A DNA stretch of 64,000 bases from Talpa occidentalis (GCF_014898055.3 NW_023601212.1:49712329-49776328), one strand, 5' to 3'; numbered from the stretch's first letter, positions 1 through 11,700 are shown. The notes: generated by a model from the letters alone, not told the origin. Program-made: numbers and translations.

Positions 1-262
1 TTTTCCAAAGAAGACACACAGATGGCTAATAAGCACATGAAAAAATGCTTGTCATCACTTATTGTCAGGGAAACACAAATCAAAACTACAGTGAGGTACT
101 ACCTCACACCCATGAGAATAGACTGTGTCAAAAACACCAGAAATGATGTGTTGGTGGGGATGTGGAGAAAAGCTCTCATATACTGGGAATGTGGACTGGT
201 CCAGTCCCATGGAAAACAGTATGAAGATATTAGTAAAATTAAATATTAAAAATAGATGTACC

Positions 263-530
263 TGGGCCTCCATGGGGGTGCAAGGGTTTTAAACACTGTA
301 CTATGAAGCAATCTGCAACTACTGCAGCACAAGTTCGATCCCCAGCCGGCCAGGGAGCAACCCACATGGCAAAGCAGGCCTCTCCTGTCTCGCCCGCTGC
401 TCCCCTCAGCAGTGTGTTTCAGTCAGTCTGCCTGTTCTGTTCCCCACTCTGTCTCTGGTGAATCCTCTCACCTTCCCACATTTCTGGCCTGCACCCCTGC
501 TCTTGTATTCATAAATAAATAAATCTTTTA
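263..530 (+). mobile_element. tRNA-derived SINE (Rhin-1-like)
   Basis: The element is full length, with head GGGCCTCCATGGGGGTGCAAG, a B-box-like GTTCGATCCC, the body motif CCCCTCAGCAGTGTG and an ATAAATAAATAAATC tail. It is flanked by a perfect 15-bp target duplication (248-262 and 531-545) and sits inside the L1 3' end. The Rhin-1 name is from memory of bat SINEs and was not checked. Confidence 0.88.
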
Positions 531-718
531 AAAAATAGATGTACCACATGACCCAGCAATTCTACTCCTAGGTATCTACCCCAAGAACACAAAAACATTA
601 ATTCAAAGGGAAACATGTACTCCAGTGTTCTTTGCAGCATTATTTACAATAGCAAAGCTCTGGAAACAATGTAAGTTCCCAAATACAGAGGAGTGAGAAG
701 ATATACACAATGAAATAC

Positions 719-870
719 TACTCAGCTATCAAAAAGATATTGCATATTACTATTTGATTGATACAGCTATCAGATACTACTATTTTGATAGTACAGCTAT
801 CAAAAATATCAAATATTACTCAGCTATCAAAAAGATATCAAATACTACTCAGATATCAAAAAGTTATCCA
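719..870. repeat. local tandem repeats inside the L1 3' end
   Basis: Variants of the L1 3'-end motif CTCAGCTATCAAAAAG with flanking ATATCAAATA recur at about 720, 770, 800, 820 and 850. An L1 normally has this motif once, so it was expanded locally, probably by slippage after insertion. Confidence 0.7.
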
Positions 871-1236
871 AGCTCTTGCCATTTGTGGTAACATGAATGA
901 AGCCAGAGGGGATTAAGCGAAATAAGTCAGAAGGAAAAAGACAAATATAGGATGGTGACATTTATATGTAGAACATAGAGAAACCAAACAAAGGGTCAAA
1001 TAAAGCCAAACTAAAAAGCTAACCCTTGAAAGCTGACTATAGAACTGAGGCTTCCGGAAGGGAAAGTAGAGAGGTGAGAACAAAGTAGGGAGGAAGCACG
1101 ATGGACTATGGTGGTGGCCTTTGGGTGTTTTGGTGGTGAGTGCAGTATGCTAAAAATACCTGAAGGGGGAGATCCTACACTTCTAGAACACACACAATGA
1201 TGTAAACCAATGTTATCCCAATAAATAAATAAAATG

Positions 1237-2238
1237 AATTTCTGGATGATGGGAATACTACAGCAACAGAGCCATCAGTTTTTCTCTCTTTGATGAGACC
1301 CAACAACAGGTCGTAGAAGATAATGCAGTCCTGACTATTCAGTTGGCTTAGCCATTGGCTTGGCAACCATACTGTTATTTAGAAAGACAGTGAGCTGTGC
1401 CTATACAGTTTGTTTCTTCCTTTTGTAATCAACAGGCTGACTGGGAGCCATGCTTCCTGCCACTGTCAAGGATCGTACCACATAGCACCACTCCGGGGAA
1501 AGATCAAAATGGAAGTAGTTTCCACAGAACGTGTATTGCTTTCACATCATTGTAATGTCAAAAAATCACAGCTAGGATCATGGGAAGCCAGGGGCCATCT
1601 GGAGAGCACTCTCCCACACACTACACGTGCATACACAACAGCCTCACGTCATGTCTTGAGTCATTATTCTATATAAATCATAACTTTCTCAGTGATGGCC
1701 TTATTGTACCAACTAGACCATGAGCCCTGTAAAGCAGAGACTGCAAGAACCTTACTTTTCTTTCTGTCCTCCACAGCTCATCTTCTCCACAAAAGTCTCT
1801 CTGTAAATACTTGCCAAATTCCCTTCTCTCTTGAGAAAAAGTACAGACATCTACTGTATAACAAGACATTCTCTCCTAAGCTTGTTCATGTTCTCTCTGG
1901 TTGAAACTGAAGCCTTTTTTTCCTTATTTGATTTTCCCTGAAGCTAAAGCACAAATGCCCAGTGTTCTTGTTAAACCTGGGTTTATGCTTGAGGTAGGGT
2001 AACATGGCACCCTTTGCTGCTACTTTTCCAGGCTGAGTGAAGATAATGAGGCTGAATCACTAGGATTATACAATACTTCTTTCCTGAGAAACCCTTAACC
2101 CCTTCCTCACATTAGGATCAGTTCTTTACAGTAGTTAAAAGTCAGCAAAACTTTTCAGAGATTAGGGAGGAATTCCTCTTTTGTTGAAAAAGGGATCATT
2201 GAGAAGCTCTGAACCTCTGGCAAGTTTTTATTTCTTAC
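1237..2238. other. intergenic DNA, no gene recognised
   Basis: Only short overlapping frames in both strands, with no family signature and no exon-like structure. The part at about 1690-1870 weakly resembles the 3' part of an L2 LINE, which is too weak to call. Nothing else is supported here. Confidence 0.5.
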
Positions 2239-2255
2239 AAAAATTCCTCATCTGA

Positions 2256-2416
2256 GGTGCAGCAGACCTCTCCTGCCTCGCCTGCTGCTCCCTCAGCAGT
2301 GTCTTTGGTTCCTCTGCCTGTTCTGCTCCCCGCTGTGTCTCTGGTGAATTCTTTCACCCTCCCGTGTGCCTCTGACCCGTACCCCAGTTCTTGTATAAAT
2401 AAATAAATCTTAAAAA
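2256..2416 (+). mobile_element. 5'-truncated tRNA-derived SINE
   Basis: Only the 3' portion of the SINE is present, from GGTGCAGCAGACCTCTCC to the ATAAATAAATAAATC tail. It still has target duplications, AAATTCCTCATCTGA at about 2241-2255 and again ending at 2431. The copy was therefore truncated at insertion, which is unusual for a SINE. Confidence 0.82.
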
Positions 2417-2466
2417 AAATTCCTCATCTGATCACTGTTTAATATCTACTGAAACCCTGAGACTCT

Positions 2467-2509
2467 TCACACACACACACACACACACTCACACACACAC
2501 ATACACACA
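2467..2509. repeat. (AC)n microsatellite
   Basis: About twenty AC units with two interruptions (TC, AT). Confidence 0.95.
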
Positions 2510-2922
2510 AGCATGCACCCTCTCTGACTCCCTTCGTGCAGCTTTGATCACAGCTATATAAATTACTGGGTCATTTCTAAAACCAGACCAGAAGCTTATC
2601 AGAAAAAATAAAAATCTGAAAGTAGTCACTTTGTATACTCAACTCTTAGATTTAACAAGGACTGGATGTGGCTGAGCCTTTAAGTGGAAGAGAGGCTGAA
2701 TGATTAAATTGCTCTCAGACCTTAAAGAACATAAAAAGAAAAAAATATCTAATTTTTTCTCTCTGAGACTCATATTTACAGACCAGTAATAGCGGCAACT
2801 TTGAGCTGAGCTCCAGGGTTGCCTGGAAACGAAAAACAGAGAAAGAAGCTGCCTCCCAGAGGGGCACCCTTAAAGAACCTGCGCCCTGGTCCTGGACACC
2901 TGCTGTCAACAAAGCCTTTTCT

Positions 2923-3187
2923 TTTTTAAGATTTATTTATTATTTACACATAGAGGAAGTGGGGTGTAGGCCAGAAGTATGGGGCGGGGGAAGATGAGAG
3001 GATTCACCAGAGACAGAGTGGGGAGCAGAACAGGCAGATTTACTGAAATACACTGCTGAGGAGAGCAGCAGGGGAGAAAAGAGAGGTCTGCTGCGCCATG
3101 TGGGTCACCTCACTGGCTGCGGATCGAACTCAGGCTGTATTGGTGATAGTGTTGAGACTTCACCCCTAGGCCACCAGGGAGGCTCTC
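2923..3187 (-). mobile_element. tRNA-derived SINE
   Basis: Minus-strand copy: the tail AAGATTTATTTATT is at the left and the head complement CCACCAGGGAGGC at the right. Perfect 17-bp target duplication TCAACAAAGCCTTTTCT at 2906-2922 and 3188-3204. Confidence 0.9.
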
Positions 3188-3506
3188 TCAACAAAGCCTT
3201 TTCTAGTTGGTATGAATAAATTATTGGACTCATTCAGTCCTACGGCAACTGTCAGCAAATATGTTTACTCCTTTTGATCTCCTTACATGGCTTGGTCCCA
3301 CTGGTCTCCAAAAGGCCATAGAATTTGAGAGGTGTCAAATCCACGGGACTGGCTTACAGCATGGTGATCTTGGGTCTCCTCACTCACAGGCATCCTAGTA
3401 ATTACTCTTATCCTCTGAATGGTGGGCTCGTGTCTGCTCAAACTCTTGGTATCAAAGGTTCAACAACCGCAGGTAACAACCTGTCCAAAACCTGGAGCCC
3501 TCTTCC

Positions 3507-3507
3507 A

Positions 3508-3538
<31 letters not shown>

Positions 3539-3539
3539 A
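3507..3539. repeat. (TC)n microsatellite
   Basis: Nearly pure CT repeat with a single T interruption. Confidence 0.92.
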
Positions 3540-3654
3540 TGCTGAGGCACAATTTCACCCCTCACACCTGTAGGTCGGGACTACCCCCACATTCAACAAG
3601 AAGTAGCTACTGCAGACTGAGACCATCATTCCTTTGCACTTTTAATAAAGAGGA

Positions 3655-4502
3655 TGAAAGATCTCTTGGGGGGATTGAGACAGGAAGGGTCCCAGGGCAG
3701 AGACAGAGGGACAGGACTCAAGGACAAAGTTATGCTATCCCCACTATTTTCATCAGGCTGATAAATAGAGTTAAGTTAATAAGGAAGGGACTTAAATCTC
3801 TGAGTGGGGGGGATGGGGTAAATTACACCTCTCTCCAATCTAGTAACTGGAAAATTGTTTGGGGCAAGATGACTCAAAACCTACTTGTTTAAACTTCCTC
3901 AATGTTGGCTTAACCTCCAGGGTCCTGCTATGACTCAACTGTCTTGCTAAACAAACAACTAGTTAGGACCAGTACAGGACCCCATCTGTGAGCCCCTTAC
4001 TAAGTGTGTGTGGGGGGGGGGGCAGGTGTCTGAGGACCTAGGGCATTAGTCTCTCTTGGATCTGCCCACACTCTCTTTCTTGAGTGTACTGCTGCTTGCA
4101 ATAAACACTTCACTTCTGGGCCACTCTGGTGGCTCAAGGGGGTAAGACACAGCACTAGAAGCAATCCGCAGCCACTGCAGCACAAGTTCCATCCCCAGCC
4201 AGGGAGGTGGCCCACATGGCGCAGCAGACCTCTCCTGTCTCGCCTGCTGCTCCCCTCAGCAGTGTATTTCAGTAGATCTGCCTGTTCTGCTTCCCACTCT
4301 GTCTCTGGTGAATCCTCTCACACACATCTCCCACCCCTACACCTCTGGCCTATACCCCAGCTCTTGTATGCATAAATAAATCAATCTTTAAAAAAAAAAG
4401 AAACACTTCACTTCTATCTCACCTACTCTGACTCCTGTACAAATTCCTCCTTGCACTGGGCCCTACAGCACCTGGGGCCCCACAGCACCCTGGGCTTCAA
4501 CA
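3655..4502 (+). mobile_element. possible class I ERV solo LTR, split by a SINE
   Basis: The stretch begins TGAAAGATC after a purine run and ends near CTTCAACA, giving TG...CA ends. It has the AATAAA signal of an LTR at about 4101, followed by a U5-like, pyrimidine-rich tract ending in repeated CAGCACC. A SINE at 4118-4400 splits it immediately after the polyadenylation signal. No matching 4-6 bp target duplication was found, so the ends are approximate and it could be another repeat type. Confidence 0.4.
4118..4400 (+). mobile_element. tRNA-derived SINE
   Basis: Head GGGCCACTCTGGTGGCTCAAG and tail ATAAATAAATCAATC. Perfect 15-bp target duplication AAACACTTCACTTCT at 4103-4117 and 4401-4415, within the possible LTR. 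Confidence 0.9.
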
Positions 4503-4759
4503 TAAGTATTGTTAATTGACTAGTGAAAGGTTTTTAAATGTTGGAATATTGCTCTTGTGTAATTGATACTTACAAATTTAGCTGAAATAATTCTAGGTGG
4601 AGGTAGTTATGATATATTCAACCCAATTTTTTCTTCAAGAGTTCATAGTGAAAGACATGGAATTGAAACCACTGGGGAGAGTGAGAAGAATTGGAGGTGT
4701 CGGATGGGGCCAGACAGGCTGTATACTTTCAGTGAATACTCTAGGTTTCTTTTTTTTTA

Positions 4760-5031
4760 AAAAAAAAAAAAGATTTATTTATTTATGCATACAAGAGCTG
4801 GGGTGCAGGCCAGAGATGCGGGGGATGAGAGGATCCACCAGAGACAGAGTGGGGAACAGAACAGGCAGACTGACTGAAACACACTGCTGAGGGGAGCAGT
4901 GGGCGAGACAGGAGAGGTCTGCCTCGCCATGTGGGTTTCTCCCTGGCTGGCTGGGGATCAAAATCGTATTGCAGAGGCTGCAGATTGCTTCATGGTGTGG
5001 TGCTTAACCCCTTGCGCCACCAGGGAGGCCC
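4760..5031 (-). mobile_element. tRNA-derived SINE
   Basis: T/A-rich tail complement then GATTTATTTATTTATGCATAC at the left, GCGCCACCAGGGAGGCC at the right. The flanks share AGGTTTCTTT (4743-4752 and 5038-5047). Confidence 0.88.
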
Positions 5032-5047
5032 TACTGCAGGTTTCTTT

Positions 5048-6090
5048 ATCAGATGGTGTATCTGCAGTCATTTCGGTGATTAGCCATGTGAAGGGGCAGC
5101 TTTGAGGAAAATTAATGATCACTTAAAATATCCTGAAATATCAAAAATATGGATTTGAATCCCAGAAAATTTACCTGCTAGTTGAATGGGTTAATTAATA
5201 TTTAGGTTGGTTGAGCTGGCTTGTTGTAGGGTGTTAGGGGACACCTCTTCCCTCCCTTTGAAAAGCCTTGTGATGGACAGTCACCCCCAAGGACCCCACG
5301 ACGGAACCTCCATGTAGCTATTTTGTGAACTTTCTCTTTGGTTTAATTGAGCTTTTAAAGGCCTGGGAAAAATGAAGAAACATTAGGCCTGCTTCAGATT
5401 GGTTTATAAAACACTCAAATAGTGGTGTGACCATGTTTAATGAAGACATTCATTAATGTTTAATGAAGATTTTACATTTCCTGTATAAGAGTTTTGAGAT
5501 TGGGCCTAAACAGGGAAGTTTGGTGTGGTTACTAAGTAAGATACCTTTCTCCAATCAGAAGAAAGAGAGTTTTGGACATGTGGCATTTGGAAGTGAAGCT
5601 TTTGGTCTTTGAGTTGTGGCTAAAACAGAAAGGAAAGATGGTGGGGGCAAAAAAGAAAAATGTCTTTCACAACAGAAGAAAAGGGCAGAAGGGACATTTA
5701 AAACAGGTTAAAAATAACAACGTAAGGAAAGTAGCATAAGAATAAGTAGGCAGTTATGGCCTTCTTATTCCATTTCAAAATTCTCAAACCTCTCTGGAGA
5801 ATTTCAAGCAGGCCCTGCACATTCATAATATTCATTTATTTCTGCCTTCATTTGTTCATCTAATCATCATTCAGTTATCATCTGTCCAGAGTTATTTATT
5901 AGGGTCCTATTATATGTCAGGAACTGGACTTCTGATGAATGAGAAGTTCCTCGGACAGCAGAGAGAGCCCCATTGAAAAACGAGGTTAGGGTAAACATAA
6001 TAAGTGACACTAGGCTTAACAGCAGAGGTCTGTGGGCACACAGGAAAAGGAATTCTTACTTATCTGGGGTTACTTGGCAAGGATTCAAAG
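5048..6090. other. intergenic DNA, no gene recognised
   Basis: AT-rich single-copy-looking DNA. The only open frames are short and overlap the next SINE. I see no exon, promoter or repeat I can name. Confidence 0.5.
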
Positions 6091-6104
6091 AAAAAGATTT
6101 TTTT

Positions 6105-6370
6105 TTTCCCAAAGATTTATTTATTTATTTATACAAGCACTGGGCACAGTCAGAAGCGTGGGAGGGTGAGAGAATTCACCAGAGCCAGAGCGGGGAGCAG
6201 AACAGGCAGACTGAGGAAGCACACTGCTGAGGGGAGCAGTGGGCCGGGCGGCAGGAGAGGTCTGTGCGCCATGTGGGACCCTTGCCCAGCAGCCGGGGAT
6301 TGAACTGGCGCTGCAGAGGCTGTGGGTAGCTTTGCAACCCAGCGCTCAACCGCTGTGCCACCGGAGGCCC
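6105..6370 (-). mobile_element. tRNA-derived SINE, CACTGGGCACAGTC subtype
   Basis: A second SINE subtype: next to the tail it has GCACTGGGCACAGTCAGAAG, and the tRNA-like part ends AACCCAGCGCTCAACCGCTG. Other copies of this subtype are at 10868 and 21369. Confidence 0.88.
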
Positions 6371-7640
6371 TCCCTATATGCTTTATCCCTCCAGAGCCCA
6401 ACATTACAGGAATTCTGTGAGGAACTTAGCTAGAAATAACTATAACTGGTTTTTAAGCATGGGATTGACATACACACACTACCTCTAGCTAGGACTAGGT
6501 CTGACTTGAATCCTATTGGCTCTCCTATTGAGTTTTATAAAGACATGGCATATAGTAGTCTCCCTTTGCATCACTTAAAACACCCACTGCCACAGACAGG
6601 ACAGCCAATGAAGTTCTCTGCCATTAACGAAGACTCAGAGTCTAAATGAATTTGCAATGGTGGGAGGCTGGGGAGAGGGCCACTGAGAGCAGCTCTGCCT
6701 TTCACTCTCCCAGCCCAAGCTTTTATTAAAGATATGAACAAAGGAACAAGAAAATAGCATGCAATTGTGTTTTCGCTTATACAGATTAATAAGTTACTGC
6801 TGAAAACAAGTTTTCCTGGTTAGTGGGGAACATGCGCAGAAATCAGTCCATCCGCAGAGAACAGGAGTCAATTCTGGGAAGAAGTTCTGTTTGGAGAACT
6901 TCTAACATCCTGGAACTCCGTATGCAGAGTAAACAGGTGTTCTCCAAAAACTCCAGCTCCCTTTAGAGCAGCAAGCTCCCAACACCCCTTAAATATTTGT
7001 TGCATGAAAAAATGAACCTACAGAATGGAGAATGGTCTGGTATGGAGGAGGTGACCCTCAGACACTTGATAGCTTCCATGAGTGATCACAGGAGCTGGAG
7101 GGGGACAGTCAGAACTGAGACCAGAACAAGAGACCTTTCTGTGATGATGGAAATGTTCTGTCTTGCACCGACCATCACACAAGCCACTAAGCACTTTGTG
7201 TCTGCTGAACTCTGAAAAAAGTGCCTAACAAGACTGAGTAACTGAACTTTTAATTAATTTAAATTTCACCAGCCACATGTGACTATTGGCTACCATAGTG
7301 AACAGCACAGTGCCAGATTTTTTCAGTGGTACAAAGGAACTGATAAAAGATTTATTCATTAATTCAATCATCAATATTTATTTATTGTTTACTAGGTTTT
7401 GGAAGAGACTACATGGCCAATTTTCAGCAACTATGTGTGTCGGGTAATTGTGTTTAAACTGGAGTTGGGTGAATAAGCTATTTTAGCGGGATTTACGGGA
7501 GAAATCCTCTCAGAGAGGAGACAGATGAGAGTTAGGTGATGAGAAAGTTGTGGGGATCAAGAAAAATAAACACATATCCCTAAAACAAAAGTTAAAACAA
7601 TTGATAATGAAGAAAAGCAATAACAATTAGTATGAAGATA
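6371..7640. other. intergenic DNA, no gene recognised
   Basis: No recognisable gene or repeat. The longest frame, 72 codons at 6997-7215, has no family features that I recognise. Confidence 0.5.
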
Positions 7641-7830
7641 ATTAGAGCCAGACAGGACCTGACATCTCCTTCAAGTCTAAGTCGCTTCCTGTCTTTAGAG
7701 AGGAACTGAGCCCAGAGAGGTCAAGAGACTTACCTAAGGCCATACAGCTCTTAATAGCATGGGGGTAAGTAGACTTCCGGGTAAGTCTGTCTTGGTATCT
7801 TGAACCTCATTTTCCTGATAGTAAAAAAGG
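7640..7830 (+). mobile_element. MIR SINE remnant
   Basis: The run GAGCCCAGAGAGGTCAAGAG followed by ACTTACCTAAGGCCATACAG is the conserved core of the ancient MIR element. Ends are approximate. Confidence 0.65.
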
Positions 7831-7881
7831 TAGTAGAAACGAAAAATGTAACATAAATGTGTCATTAAAAATGCTTTTTTA

Positions 7882-8143
7882 GGACCTCCCTGGTGGCGCA
7901 AGGAGTTGAGATGCACCCTATGAATCTGTCAGCGGCCATTGCAGCACAAGCTCGGTTCCTGCCTAGGAGTTACCCTTATGATGCAGCAGACCACTCCTGA
8001 CTTTCCCTCTGCTCCCCTCAGCAGTGTATTTCAGTGGATTCACCAGTTCTGCTCCCCCCTCTGTCTCTGATGAATCCTCTCACCCCCCACACCTCTGGCC
8101 TGTACCCTAGTTCTTGAATGCATAAATAAATATTTAAAAAAAA
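7882..8143 (+). mobile_element. tRNA-derived SINE
   Basis: Head GGACCTCCCTGGTGGCGCAAG and tail CATAAATAAATATTTAAAA. Perfect 16-bp target duplication TAAAAATGCTTTTTTA at 7866-7881 and 8144-8159. Confidence 0.92.
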
Positions 8144-8159
8144 TAAAAATGCTTTTTTA

Positions 8160-9130
8160 TTATTGAGTTTGTTTTACTCTTAGTGTTCCACTCAAGTAAT
8201 AATGTTATTAATAAAGTTCATACAAAGGTATAATACAAAAAATTAGTAATTTAGTAAGAGAAAATGCATCAGAGAGGCAAAGAATGTTTCACTCCTGATC
8301 TTCATAGTTATCATTGTTTGGGTGAATCAACCTTGGGGCTGGGAATCAGCATCTGGTCCCACCTGCCATTTTCCTAGAGGCAGCTGCCAGAATGACAGAC
8401 ACTGTCAAGGAAGAAATAACCAGCTTCTCCACCGCTGGCCTTGTAAACCCCACCTTGTTAAGCAGTGGTAAGTATCACAGCCCCAAGGCACTTCTGAGGA
8501 AAGAAAAGTGGGGCTGTGGTTTTCCCAACAGACACAGCTGTCATCACTCTATTTATGGAAAGCCGCATTGGACAGGGGCTAAAGCAGAAGGAGGCTTTAA
8601 CAGGATGCGGAAGACGAAATGATGAAAAGGGCACATTAACTGCCTGTTGCACAGGAAGGACTTTCAAGCATCCCGTGGAGAATTGGGCCTTCCTTTGGGT
8701 GCTTGCTATTTTAGCACCTACTCCCTGCTCCACTGCACCTCTGCCTTATGAGCTTTTTTTTTCTACATATTCAGACAGAACAAACTTGACAGTAACAGGC
8801 CATAATTTGCCAGAGTGACAGTGCTAAAATAAATACATGGGCTCTCCTTGACTTCTCTGTGTCCTTTGACTTTCCTGACCATACCTTGGCATTCAGCTAA
8901 GGGATCTGGACCCAAGCCCTGTTCAACACGTGCAGTCATGTTGCATTTGAGTTTGGTGACTGCCACCTGTGCAATTATAATTTTTTTTTTTTTTTTTCGT
9001 ATAAAACAAAATTTTTATTTCAATACTGTAGAATAGTAGGAAATTCTTTCCTATTTTTATTGCTTAAAAAGAATTGCCAATGACCTATTGGGTGTTGGTT
9101 CGACAGTTATCCTTAAAACTTCAGTAACAT
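8160..9130. other. intergenic DNA, no gene recognised
   Basis: Short frames on both strands (up to 100 codons at 8516-8818) overlap one another and show no domain. A T-run lies at about 8980-8998. Nothing is supported as a gene. Confidence 0.5.
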
Positions 9131-9138
9131 TAGTTCAT

Positions 9139-9445
9139 TAGTTCTTTTTTTTTTTTTTTTTTTTAAATATTAAATTTTATTTTTATATTCCCCCATACAA
9201 TTGCAAACGCCCCATTCTGACCCAATCCTTCCCTCCCGCCCCACCCCCCAAAAAGTGTTCTGGTTCATAGTTTTTGTTGATTTTGATTTTCACTTTCTTA
9301 TATTCATTTTCCTGGTCCCTTATTTAAGTTTTCTAGATTCCTGCTATGAGTGAGACCATCCGGTATTTTTCTTTTTCTTTTTGGCTTATTTCGCTGAGCA
9401 TGATCCCTTCCAGTGCCATCCATGTTGCTGCAAATCAACAGTCTT
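9139..9445 (-). mobile_element. L1 LINE 3' end
   Basis: The T-run at 9146-9164 is the complement of the poly(A) tail. It is followed by the complement of the bat-type L1 3' UTR (TTTTCTAGATTCCTGCTATG) and the end of ORF2 (CTTATTTCGCTGAGCATGAT). The same 3' UTR occurs at 38930-39170. The ORF2 part is cut off by the LTR-like segment that follows. Confidence 0.8.
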
Positions 9446-9749
9446 GTTAGATTTGTTGTCTGGTTTTATTGCTATAACAAAAAGAATGTAGAGAGATACC
9501 CAGTCAAAGGCTCATCAAGGAAGGCTTATTGTGGATCACACCCTAGGGGAAGTGGCAACTACTGTGAGCCACACGTGTGACCGGAGAGCTGTGAAGGTCC
9601 CGATTTTATGGGTTTGAGACCAGGGTGGGTAGCAGGGAAGCAGGGTAGTGGCTGACCAGGATTTTATGGTTTTCAAAACAAGGACCAGATTCATTCATAA
9701 TAGGAAGGTAAGGTAACAAACAAGGACCGGGTTCCAGCATCCCTGTAAC
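9446..9749 (-). mobile_element. probable solo LTR inserted in the L1 3' end
   Basis: On the minus strand the segment starts TGTTACAGGG and ends ATCTAACA. It carries AATAAG/AATAAA-like polyadenylation signals near its 3' end (complement at about 9470-9530). Flanking GTCT (left) and GTTT (right) would be a one-mismatch 4-bp target duplication. No internal viral sequence adjoins it, so it would be a solo LTR. The family is not recognised and the boundaries rest on TG...CA ends only. Confidence 0.5.
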
Positions 9750-10850
9750 AGTTTGATATGACTATAGAAAGGCCTCCAGAAGAAAATTAACAAAGAGGTA
9801 TTGAGCAAAGATAACTTGCAAGTGGAAAAGTCCCAAGAGCCCCTTCTTACTGCCTTGCTGGTCCAACTCCAGTGTACGTTTTGAGGCTAGCAAAGGAAGT
9901 ACAAATAGAAGTTCAATACAAAATGAACTTACTAGAAAAATGCAAGATACGGTTGTGTAGTCCATTAAAGTTGAGATGGGACAACTTTATAAAACTTATC
10001 TCTGAGTTTGCAAAATCTTTTGATAGCGGCAATGAACATTTAGATGCATCCATATAAATTAAAATTGACCTTGTCTCCACTTGACACCCTTCTATATGAA
10101 CATTTCTGCTTGTGGGTAGTCCATAAACTTGTTATTTTAAAAGCTGTATAGTATTCCATCATGGTTTCCATTGTGGTGGTATTTTGGGCCCCTCTACACA
10201 CTAGTGTGATGCCTAGTTCTTTAGTTTCAACACGCCTGAGTGGTTTTCTCCGGTTGCCTTGCCCTCAGTGGTCATGATGGTCACTCTGATGCCAAATCAT
10301 GTGCCCTTTGCCCTCTCTGGATGGGAGCAAACTCCCCTAGAGTAGTTGCTTTAAGGAGTGGCTTAGGGAGGGGCAGAGGCAGACAGCAAGAAGTCTCTCC
10401 TTAGAGAGGATGCAGAGAATAAAGCTTATTATGTATTTATTTATCCTCTTGGACGTTGTCTCCTGCCGTGATTGTGCTCTGCTCACAGCCCTTTGCCTGA
10501 TGAGTAGCTCATTCTCCTCCATCACTCTGCAGTATACCCTGAAAAGTATAAGATAGCATCAAGGAATAGAATCTTTATTATTGGGAAGAGACTGTAAGAA
10601 GAGGCATGAACCTCTTGCTGTAATTAACTGAAACTTGTTATTCTGTCATTGGAAGCAAGTGTTTCCCTGGGTGTCAGTGTTTTTGTTTATTCCTTTATTT
10701 AATCCTTCATTATGATTCCTAGATATTGTTTAGAAACCAGCCAGGGACATACGCATTTACCAGGTGAAGTGAGTACCAGGGAGATTCATCTAACAAACAT
10801 CCTTTCTTGCCAGATCACAGCTCACACTCATCTTGATTCCGTATATCTAT
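9750..10850. other. intergenic DNA, no gene recognised
   Basis: Includes short frames at 9762-9965 and 9872-10057 on opposite strands with no identifiable family. The piece at about 10130-10200 (GTATAGTATTCCATCATGG) looks like a further L1 3'-end relic on the minus strand. Otherwise unassigned. Confidence 0.45.
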
Positions 10851-10867
10851 GAAGCATTATTTTTTTT

Positions 10868-11132
10868 TTTCTTTAAGATTTATTTATTTATTTATACAAG
10901 CACTGGGTACAGTCAGAAGCATGGGAGGGTGAAAGAAGTCACCAGAGCCAGAGCGTAGAGCAGAACAGGCAGATTGATGAAGCACACTGCTGAGGGGAGC
11001 AGCGGGTGCAGCAGGAGAGGTCTGCGCCCCATGAGGGACCCTCACCCAGTGGCCGGGGATGGAACTGGTGCTGCAGAGGCTGCGGGCAGCTTCTCAACCC
11101 AGCGCTCAACTGCTGCGCCACCAGGGAGGCCC
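10868..11132 (-). mobile_element. tRNA-derived SINE 1 of a stack of three
   Basis: CACTGGGTACAGTC subtype. Left flank TGAAGCATTAT, right flank TGAAGCATTTATT. It belongs to a head-to-tail array of three same-strand SINEs separated only by a repeated target sequence. Confidence 0.92.
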
Positions 11133-11146
11133 TGAAGCATTTATTT

Positions 11147-11408
11147 TTTTTAAGATTTATTTATTTATGCATACAAGAACTGGGGTACAGGCCAGAGGTG
11201 TGGGGAATGAGAAGATTCACTAGAGACAGAGTGGGGAACAGAACAGGCAGACTGACTGAAGTACACTGGTGAGGGGAGCAGCGGGAGAGTCAGGAGAGGT
11301 CTGCTGTGTCATGTGGGTCAGCTCCCTGCTGGGCATCGAACTCATGCTGCAGTGGCTGCTGATAGCTTGATAGCGCTGTCTTTAACCCCTGCGCCACCGA
11401 GGAGGCCC
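11147..11408 (-). mobile_element. tRNA-derived SINE 2 of a stack of three
   Basis: CTGGGGTACAGGCC subtype, so a different lineage from the first. Flanked on both sides by TGAAGCATTTATTT (from 11133 and from 11409). Confidence 0.92.
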
Positions 11409-11423
11409 TGAAGCATTTATTTA

Positions 11424-11700
11424 TTTATTTTTAAAATATTTATTTATTTATTCATGCATACAAGAACTAGGATACAGACCAGATGTGCGGGAGGGTGAGA
11501 GGATTTACCAGAGACAGAGTGGGGAACAGAACAGGCAGATTGACCAAAACACACGGTTGAGGGGAGCAGTGGACAAGACAGGAGGGGTCTGCTGTGCCAT
11601 GTGGGTGTCTCCCCGGCTGGCCGGGATCAAACCCGCACTGCAGAGGCTGCAGAGAGTTTCACAAGGCTGAGCTCAACTACCTGCATCACCAGGATGGCCC
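11424..11700 (-). mobile_element. tRNA-derived SINE 3 of a stack of three
   Basis: Same subtype as the second copy, more diverged. Left flank TGAAGCATTTATTT, right flank AAAGCATCGATTTT, a decayed form of the same target. Confidence 0.9.

Larger units (their letters stand above)
1..1236 (+). mobile_element. L1 LINE 3' end (ORF2 C-terminus and 3' UTR), interrupted by a SINE
   Basis: The stretch reads like the last part of L1 ORF2 and its 3' UTR, ending in an (AATA)n tail near 1215-1236. The part at 1-262 and the part at 531-1236 are one element split by the SINE at 263-530, because the 15 bp AAAAATAGATGTACC occur on both sides. The coding frame is broken. Around 715-870 the L1 motif CTCAGCTATCAAAAAG has been tandemly multiplied. 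The 5' end lies outside the window. This is an old, inactive copy. Confidence 0.85.

Noticed and set aside
263..530. SINE heads as functional tRNA genes
   Set aside because: They have Pol III A- and B-box likeness, but the cloverleaf is not intact, and all have SINE bodies, A-rich tails and target duplications.
719..870. CRISPR-like repeat array
   Set aside because: The units are variants of one L1 motif without regular spacers, and the genome is clearly animal.
8516..8818. 100-codon frame as a small gene
   Set aside because: It overlaps a 91-codon frame on the other strand and a third frame. It lacks any recognisable motif and ends in a low-complexity region.
10868..11700. The three adjacent SINEs as a tandem segmental duplication
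   Set aside because: The first differs in subtype from the other two, and the target sequence is repeated between them, which fits separate insertions.
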